A stretch of DNA of 8,301 nt, taken from Candidatus Tariuqbacter arcticus. Lineage in GTDB: Bacteria > Electryoneota > Tariuqbacteria > Tariuqbacterales > Tariuqbacteraceae. The stretch covers positions 1 through 8,301 of the forward strand of contig JABMRZ010000455.1 in NCBI GenBank assembly GCA_013202315.1. The letters run 5' to 3'. Below, one piece after another: positions 5,858-8,301 of the stretch. Position numbers and translations under genes: made by a program. How positions within the stretch are numbered: the first letter of the stretch is position 1; the number at the start of each line of letters is the position of its first letter. The notes under the pieces were generated by a model. The model saw only the letters and a list, made by a program, of their open reading frames with translations, had not been told where the DNA came from and did no database searches.

Positions 5858-8191
5858 TCATCCTCCGCAAATCTCCTCCACAGCCTCCTTCAGCCTTTCT
5901 TTCCCCATCTCAACATTCACCGAATATACATTGGTCATACTGAACAGCCGGTTGAAAAACCGCTTCTGCAGTTCAACCCTGTCCGTTGTCCTGACTAAAA
6001 GATGGGGATTGAAGAACGCTTCGCCGCCGGCAGCCATTCCCGTCTTGCCGTTCAGGACGATTTCCATAGCCTTGTCGGGCTTGATTTTCTCCATCTGCCG
6101 GCTCATAGTGTCCTTCTGCAGGAAGATGATGTTCTTCAATGAAGTGCGCCGGGCGTGTTTTTCATAGCCGCCAATCCAATACGGATCCAGCATAGCCCGG
6201 GAGTTTTTGAAACCGGAATAGCAGAACGGCTTGCCTCTGTCCAGACGGCATTCATCTTTCCGCAGGCACGGCTCATTATCGCATTCATCCTTCTTGACGA
6301 TTACATTTTCGCATTTGCCGCGGTCGAGCAGGCTTGTCAGAACCGGCATCTTCTCCACGAACTTGGTCTTGAAATAGATTTTCCGTTCGGGAATATCGGC
6401 GAGGGCTTCCCGCGCAGTATACCTCACCAAAACAGCGTCATACGCCGCCAGCTTCACCCCGGACCTGGATAGGAGATGGAAAACGGGACTCGATTTGCCC
6501 ATACCCGGGCCTCCGAAAATCAGCGCCCCCTTACCATTGATATCCAAACAGGAAGCGTGAACTAAGTGCATATCGTTCATCCGCTCGGATATGTCCGCCA
6601 CCATCCCCAAAGCCATACTCCGAAGCTGCCCGTAATAAGCGCTGTTGAAGATGAACCCGGTCCTCGAATCGGAATTGTAGAAAGCCCGGGCTTCCCTGCC
6701 GGTAACCCCCTTAACCCCGTAAATCACCCCGTGCGGCTCCAAATCGGTCTCCAATTGCCCCGGGTACCAATTTTCAATCCAATAATCGATCAAATGGGGG
6801 CTGTTGGTGCGAAGCTGGATGATGATCCCCGCAATATTGGCGTTCCATTCGTAATATTCATCGTATTTCAGGTGATTATCGCTCTCCGCCGCCAAGGCGT
6901 CCCGTATATCCTGCCCGATATTGACTTCGGTGGGACTGTAATTTTTCACCTTGGTGATGGTGTTATTGAGGGCGATCCGCTTGACCTTGCGGGCGGGTTG
7001 GAGATTGTTCAAGGCGACCGCAATCCGATCCATCGCTTCTTTTATCCGGGGCAATGAAGCTGCGTAAGAGAGCCGGATGAAATCATCGGCGCCAAAGGCC
7101 GCTCCCGCCACCACCGCCACATTGGCTTTCTTCAACAGATAATACGCCAATCCGTATGAATTCCGTATCCGGGTCCCGTCATATTCCAACTCGAAGGCGC
7201 TGGAAATATTGGGGAAGAGGTAAAACGCGCCCTGCGGCTGAAAACAAGAAACATTGTTCAGCATCTTCAAGCGGTAAATCATAAAATTCCGGCGCTTTTG
7301 GAATTCCGCCGCCATCTTGGTCACTTCATACTGCGGGCCGTTCAAAGCTTCCACCCCCGCCCATTGGGAAATTGAGCAGGCGTTGGAAGTGCTGTGGCTC
7401 TGAATCTTGTCCATTCCCGCGATTAATTCCTCGGGACCGACCGCCCATCCCAGCCTCCAGCCGGTCATAGCGTAAGCCTTTGAAAATCCGTTAATTATAA
7501 CCGAGTTGGCAACTGCTTTTTCGCCCAGCGAAGCCACGCTTTTGAAGCGGAAACTGTCGTAGACCAGCTTTTCGTAAATCTCATCGGCGATGATTACCAA
7601 TCCCTCTTTCAAAGCGACTTCCACCACCTGCCGAAGCTGGTGTTCATCGTAAGCGCCGCCGGTGGGATTGGAAGGGTTATTCAGAATCAACGCCTTGGTG
7701 TTAGGAGTGACCGCCCTTTCCAAATCCTCCGGCGTCAACAAAAAGCCGTTCTCCTCGCGCATTGGAACGAATACCGGCGTTCCCTTCGCTAAACTAACCA
7801 TATGCGGATATGAAACCCAATAAGGAACCGGAATGATACATTCTTCACCCTTGTTGAACAAAGCGATGGCGAGATTATACAGACAATTCTTCGCCCCTGA
7901 AGATACGATAACCTGACTGGGTTTATACTCAACCCCGCATTCATCGCGGTATTTTCGGATGATGGCTTTTTTCAGCTCGATGATGCCGGAATTGGGTGTG
8001 TAGTGAGTGAAATTCTGATGAATTGCGGCGATTCCGGCTTTCTTGATATTTTCCGGTGTGTTAAAATCCGGTTCACCCACTGATAAATCAATCGCATCTA
8101 TACCTTCCGCACGCATAGCTTGAGCTTTTTGACTTACCCTAAGGGTTGGCGAAAAACCTATCCGCTGAACTCTATCTGAAAGTGTAATCAT
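5858..8191 (-). CDS. Aspartate-type aminotransferase fused to HPr kinase/PEPCK-like P-loop domain
   Basis: A 777-residue, cytoplasmic-looking two-part protein. Residues 1-397 are a complete class I/II (fold-type I) aminotransferase. They contain SVGEPDFNTP (37-46), YTPNSG (64-69), W125, NNPSNPTG (171-178), ADEIY (202-206), the PLP Schiff-base lysine K238 in NGFSKAYAMTGWRLGW, and R373, the expected substrate carboxylate ligand. Normal enzymes end at about 400. Here the frame continues through a linker into a domain with RTNSPHLIDYWIENWYP (461-477) and a Walker A GGPGMGKSS (560-568), followed by LAAYDAVLV (581-589). This resembles the HPr kinase/PEP carboxykinase-like P-loop fold. A cysteine-rich segment lies at 627-657. 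Substrates are not readable: the first half is probably an aspartate or aromatic aminotransferase, the second possibly a small-molecule or protein kinase. AAAGGA (8203-8208) stands 11 nt before the ATG, and the N-terminus matches the family. Confidence 0.88.
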   Translation of the reverse strand: MITLSDRVQRIGFSPTLRVSQKAQAMRAEGIDAIDLSVGEPDFNTPENIKKAGIAAIHQNFTHYTPNSGIIELKKAIIRKYRDECGVEYKPSQVIVSSGAKNCLYNLAIALFNKGEECIIPVPYWVSYPHMVSLAKGTPVFVPMREENGFLLTPEDLERAVTPNTKALILNNPSNPTGGAYDEHQLRQVVEVALKEGLVIIADEIYEKLVYDSFRFKSVASLGEKAVANSVIINGFSKAYAMTGWRLGWAVGPEELIAGMDKIQSHSTSNACSISQWAGVEALNGPQYEVTKMAAEFQKRRNFMIYRLKMLNNVSCFQPQGAFYLFPNISSAFELEYDGTRIRNSYGLAYYLLKKANVAVVAGAAFGADDFIRLSYAASLPRIKEAMDRIAVALNNLQPARKVKRIALNNTITKVKNYSPTEVNIGQDIRDALAAESDNHLKYDEYYEWNANIAGIIIQLRTNSPHLIDYWIENWYPGQLETDLEPHGVIYGVKGVTGREARAFYNSDSRTGFIFNSAYYGQLRSMALGMVADISERMNDMHLVHASCLDINGKGALIFGGPGMGKSSPVFHLLSRSGVKLAAYDAVLVRYTAREALADIPERKIYFKTKFVEKMPVLTSLLDRGKCENVIVKKDECDNEPCLRKDECRLDRGKPFCYSGFKNSRAMLDPYWIGGYEKHARRTSLKNIIFLQKDTMSRQMEKIKPDKAMEIVLNGKTGMAAGGEAFFNPHLLVRTTDRVELQKRFFNRLFSMTNVYSVNVEMGKERLKEAVEEICGG

Positions 8192-8221
8192 CTATATATT
8201 AATCCTTTATATCTGAAAACA

Positions 8222-8301
8222 GGATTTGGGATTTGGGATTTGGGATTTGGGATTTGGGATTTGGGATTTGGGATTTAGGATTTAGGATTTGGGATTTAGG
8301 A
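8222..8301. repeat. Heptanucleotide tandem array (GGATTTG/GGATTTA), runs off the window
   Basis: Eleven full 7-bp units plus three bases. Units 1-7 are GGATTTG, units 8 and 9 GGATTTA, unit 10 GGATTTG and unit 11 GGATTTA, so the array is homogeneous near the gene and more diverged outward. On the plus strand GGG tracts recur every 7 nt (seven in a row from 8228 to 8272) with ATTT loops, a pattern able to form a G-quadruplex. It begins only 30 bp upstream of the fusion gene's ATG and probably overlaps its promoter. The far end is not in the window. Confidence 0.95.

Noticed and set aside
5931..7057. Open frames on the plus strand opposite the fusion gene
   Set aside because: Antisense shadows of a GC-rich coding sequence; composition is unusual for protein and no motifs are seen.
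8222..8301. CRISPR array or telomere
   Set aside because: The units are contiguous 7-mers without spacers, so not CRISPR. The sequence resembles telomere repeats only by GGG-ATTT spacing, and it sits directly upstream of a gene.

Overview
This 8.3 kb window reads like chromosome from an uncultured, metabolically flexible bacterium. All recognisable genes lie on the minus strand, so transcription runs from high to low coordinates. Host-type genes have mid-range GC. Shine-Dalgarno sites are weak or absent at several starts, and the intergenic DNA is rich in short repeats: REP-like hairpin pairs and 7-bp tandem repeats. The acyl-CoA carboxylase has separate biotin carboxylase and biotin carrier subunits, and the carrier is short, as is common in Bacteroidota/FCB-type and candidate-phylum genomes. 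No marker gene is present, so the lineage is only a guess.

Layout in transcription order: (1) 8301-8222, a tandem GGATTTG/GGATTTA heptad array upstream of the first gene. (2) 8191-5858, a 777-residue fusion of a fold-type I (aspartate) aminotransferase with a C-terminal P-loop domain resembling HPr kinase/PEP carboxykinase. (3) 5857-5604, an AT-rich tandem repeat, a 78-bp double-hairpin element, and an 84-bp remnant of the 3' end of an enoyl-CoA hydratase (crotonase) gene. (4) 5591-3950, an AT-rich two-gene cassette: a ParA/MinD-like ATPase whose 3' end overlaps a HEPN-domain protein by 17 bp. (5) 3921-1814, biotin carboxylase and biotin carrier protein of an acyl-CoA carboxylase. (6) 1755-232, a polytopic GT-C-like membrane protein. 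(7) 200-122, a second copy of the double-hairpin element in the opposite orientation, followed by short direct repeats near the left end.

The most interesting part is the middle. The ParA-HEPN pair is compositionally unlike its neighbours. It sits between the last codons of a crotonase gene and the biotin carboxylase gene, as if it had landed in, or replaced part of, an acyl-CoA degradation operon. HEPN proteins with an R-x4-H motif are often RNases in toxin-antitoxin and anti-phage systems. A ParA-type ATPase as the obligate-looking partner is not one of the textbook pairings such as HEPN-MNT, so this is a candidate two-component defence or toxin module. The aminotransferase-kinase-like fusion, with a cysteine-rich insert, is a second unusual protein. 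Roles for both are inferred from motifs only.
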